Positions 5,425-7,014 of a DNA stretch of 7,014 nt are shown here, piece after piece; position 1 is the stretch's first letter; each line of letters begins with the position of its first letter. This stretch comes from Prevotella sp. UBA4268 (lineage in GTDB: Bacteria; Bacteroidota; Bacteroidia; Bacteroidales; Bacteroidaceae). The position numbers and the translations under genes were made by a program. A model generated the notes under the pieces. That model was not told the origin of the DNA, did no database searches, and worked only from the letters and a program-made list of their open reading frames with translations. The stretch is taken from assembly GCA_002395135.1 (NCBI GenBank), contig DGWC01000012.1:1-7014 (forward strand), in the 5' to 3' direction.

Positions 5425-5449
5425 AAAAAGGAAGGAACTTTTCCTTATT
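5425..5449 (-). terminator. Candidate terminator hairpin downstream of mcrC
   Basis: On the minus strand AATAAGGAA, loop AAGTTCC and TTCCTTTTT form a 9-position stem with one mismatch, whose 3' arm ends in a run of T. The stem is A/T-rich and therefore weak. It lies about 270 bases beyond the mcrC stop and overlaps the end of the doubtful 79-codon frame, so it could end a transcript that covers both. Confidence 0.4.
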
Positions 5450-5687
5450 AACACTTTGCCCACTTGATTTTGCCTAATGCACTCGTTAATCCTGCATAGT
5501 CAAGCGTTTCCAATGTTTCTTTGTTGGGCGCAAAACTACAAGAGTTCACTTTCTTGTCCCACGATACAGAACAGAAATTCTCTGGCCGTTTACAGGCCAA
5601 TAAGCAGGAGGGACTCTGAAAGGGTTTGCCTCCTGCAACAGAAGCCAATTGCTTAGGCGTAGGCGTATTGGAAACGTGGACAGACAA
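5448..5687 (-). CDS. Doubtful 79-codon frame downstream of mcrC (may be non-coding)
   Basis: The frame is open from a TGA six bases before TTG 5685-5687 to TAA 5448-5450 and has no ATG or GTG anywhere, so translation would need the TTG. No ribosome-binding site is apparent. The reading has five cysteines (SPSCLLACKRPENFC, NSCSF and the terminal WAKC) and a lysine-rich end (GKIKWAKC). I recognise no family. The DNA contains two well-formed hairpins (5583-5599 and 5604-5636), so a structured RNA or dispersed repeat is an equally good reading. It starts 27 bases after the mcrC stop and could be co-transcribed with it. Confidence 0.22.
   Translation of the reverse strand: MSVHVSNTPTPKQLASVAGGKPFQSPSCLLACKRPENFCSVSWDKKVNSCSFAPNKETLETLDYAGLTSALGKIKWAKC
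5583..5636. other. Two adjacent perfect stem-loops
   Basis: The first is TGGCC (5583-5587), loop GTTTACA, GGCCA (5595-5599). The second is GCAGGAGG (5604-5611), a 17-base loop, and CCTCCTGC (5629-5636). Both stems are perfect and separated by four bases. They lie inside the start-less 79-codon frame, where protein coding is doubtful, and could belong to a structured RNA or a repeat element. Confidence 0.5.
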
Positions 5688-5714
5688 CCGTGTTCACGTT
5701 AGCCTTATTGATTC

Positions 5715-7014
5715 TTAACCTTTATAGGTTTCCAATTTGTTTAGAATCTTTTGTTCTGAGTGAACCATGTTAGAAAAATAATCCTCAAAGGAGTCCGCAT
5801 TGAAACATACGTCCATGCCATAGATAGACATATCGCCTCCCTTACCATTGAGTTTTTTGGATGGGAGCTTTGGTGAAGTCCAATCTATAGGAACTATATA
5901 TCCTCCATTCTCCCGATCCAATACATGCATATATGAGATTACTTGGTACAAATCTTTTGCCTGAACCTTACTCCAATCGTCATACCATTTGTATTTCGCA
6001 TCAAGCACCATATCTGGACTCAAGAAATCAGGATAGCACCAGCCTGAGCCGTCTGTAAACAGACTCTTATGCCCAAATCCTTGTTTGTTTCTTGGATGTT
6101 CAAAGCCTATGTCTGCAAGGAATGTGTTTAGATACTCTTCCCATAACCAAGCACCATCAAACAGAACTCCATAGATTTCATCATCGTCTCGCCCATATTT
6201 CAATTCCTCTTGCCGCAGAATTTGAATGCAAAGTTGTTGCAATGGGCGATACTCATTATAATATGGATGGCTGATGGGGCGAAGATTCTCGTTAATTACC
6301 TTCTGCCGTTCGTTTCGATTATAAGATGATGTTACTTGGCATATGGCCTTTACGGCATCTGTCGTATCATCATCATTACGAAGGATATCTCCCGAATACC
6401 TATGGTGCGAGATATATTCTATAGTATGACGAATTAACTGTGTCAGATGATTGTCTTGGGCATACTCACGAGTTGTGTATGCTATCTTGCCAGCAAAAGG
6501 TATGTTCTGCCTGATATGGCGAGAGATGTCAATCCTCCCTTTTACATTGGCATCATTATATTTTCGGGTTTGATACTCTCTATACATACCTTGTTGCATA
6601 GCCCGTTTCAAGAACGTAGGGAACAAGTATATAAGGAAATCAAAGACGCTTTCCTCATCGGAGTTGAATTGCAAGTCAAACAGATTGACGGCAAACACCT
6701 TTCGAAGCATATAGTGCAGGAAATAGTCGTTCTTGTCCTGCGTGAAGCGAGAACTGATACTTACCTTTGTATCGCCACAACCGATAAAGCCCATGATATT
6801 GCCCGTGACAATTGTTTCACCTTTGATTTCAAAGATATGAGCATCGCCTATCTTATCCCCATAGGCATCTAAGTCTTGGGGAAATATCAGCAAATTAGGA
6901 TGCTCCTTTTGGCAAAGGTCAGTAATAGAAGGCTCAGCCAGTTTCTTGAGCGTTTCAAGATGGCAAACTTCTGTTTCAGCCAAATGCCGTTCAGAGTTGT
7001 CCTTTGTCTGTATG
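5715..7014 (-). CDS. mcrC: McrC-family nuclease subunit of a McrBC-type restriction system, 5' end outside window
   Basis: The minus-strand frame is open from the window edge to TAA 5715-5717, giving 432 residues. TTG 6981-6983 is only the first internal start-like codon; ten further in-frame codons (IQTKDNSERH) precede it, so the true start lies outside. Residue numbers below count from that TTG. McrC is the endonuclease partner of the AAA+ GTPase McrB; in the model system McrB recognises modified cytosine sites and McrC cleaves. The N-terminal half (GFIGCGDTKVSISSRF, 65-80) is the family's beta-rich adaptor. The C-terminal half carries the PD-(D/E)xK core: WEEYL (281-285), YPDF with Asp319, LDAKYK with Asp328 and Lys330, and Gln347 in YQVISYM. 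All key residues are present, so the nuclease should be active. McrB is expected immediately upstream, beyond 7014. Composition is intermediate (24 G/C in 60 at 6361-6420), unlike the GC-rich metabolic genes, in line with a mobile defence locus. Confidence 0.9.
   Translation of the reverse strand, partial: IQTKDNSERHLAETEVCHLETLKKLAEPSITDLCQKEHPNLLIFPQDLDAYGDKIGDAHIFEIKGETIVTGNIMGFIGCGDTKVSISSRFTQDKNDYFLHYMLRKVFAVNLFDLQFNSDEESVFDFLIYLFPTFLKRAMQQGMYREYQTRKYNDANVKGRIDISRHIRQNIPFAGKIAYTTREYAQDNHLTQLIRHTIEYISHHRYSGDILRNDDDTTDAVKAICQVTSSYNRNERQKVINENLRPISHPYYNEYRPLQQLCIQILRQEELKYGRDDDEIYGVLFDGAWLWEEYLNTFLADIGFEHPRNKQGFGHKSLFTDGSGWCYPDFLSPDMVLDAKYKWYDDWSKVQAKDLYQVISYMHVLDRENGGYIVPIDWTSPKLPSKKLNGKGGDMSIYGMDVCFNADSFEDYFSNMVHSEQKILNKLETYKG

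Noticed and set aside
5717..5730. AACCT TTAT AGGTT stem as the mcrC terminator
   Set aside because: It is only a 5-bp A/T-rich stem lying within the last mcrC codons and is not followed by a T-run on the minus strand; the hairpin at 5425-5449 is the better candidate.
6447..6872. A 141-codon plus-strand open frame with hydrophobic stretches, opposite mcrC
   Set aside because: The hydrophobic runs are the complement of McrC codons, and the McrC reading is supported by family motifs.

Overview
Organism. The window looks like a Bacteroidota chromosome, most likely Prevotella/Bacteroides-like. Two candidate promoters carry the TAnnTTTG element typical of that phylum and starts lack clear Shine-Dalgarno sites. 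Short purine-rich tandem repeats and GC-rich palindromes of the kind I remember from Prevotella/Bacteroides spacers sit between genes. This placement rests on recall and pattern, not on a database search.

Left part (1-3200, GC-rich, metabolic). The window opens inside a beta-keto acid cleavage enzyme (BKACE/DUF849), followed 17 bases later on the same strand by a four-carbon acid sugar kinase (DUF1537 fold). The two probably form the end of a catabolic operon. Converging on it from the minus strand is a ferredoxin-type aldo/keto reductase. A GC-rich palindrome lies between the convergent stops and may serve both transcripts as a terminator. The kinase gene is framed by short tandem repeats at both ends: 7-base units at its start, 8-base units at its stop.

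Middle part (3240-4810, AT-richer, accessory). Two minus-strand genes 23 bases apart appear to be co-transcribed from a promoter at 4783-4810. The first is a 294-residue protein with a GIY-YIG/T5orf172-like N-terminus and a RAMA/DUF4357-like C-terminus. The second is a small predicted DNA-binding protein that seems truncated; a further open stretch lies downstream in the +1 frame.

Spacer (4811-5714). About 900 bases hold no convincing gene but much structure: a start-less open frame, an inverted pair of 85-base repeats (61 of 85 identical by hand alignment) enclosing a 13-bp hairpin, a terminator-like hairpin, and a weak 79-codon frame that contains two hairpins.

Right edge (5715-7014). A McrC-family PD-(D/E)xK nuclease subunit on the minus strand runs off the window. 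Its McrB GTPase partner would be expected just outside. Together with the GIY-YIG/RAMA-like protein this suggests a small defence or restriction island inserted beside metabolic genes. I see no clear new multi-gene system; the GIY-YIG/RAMA-like protein and the repeat-rich spacer are the least explained items.
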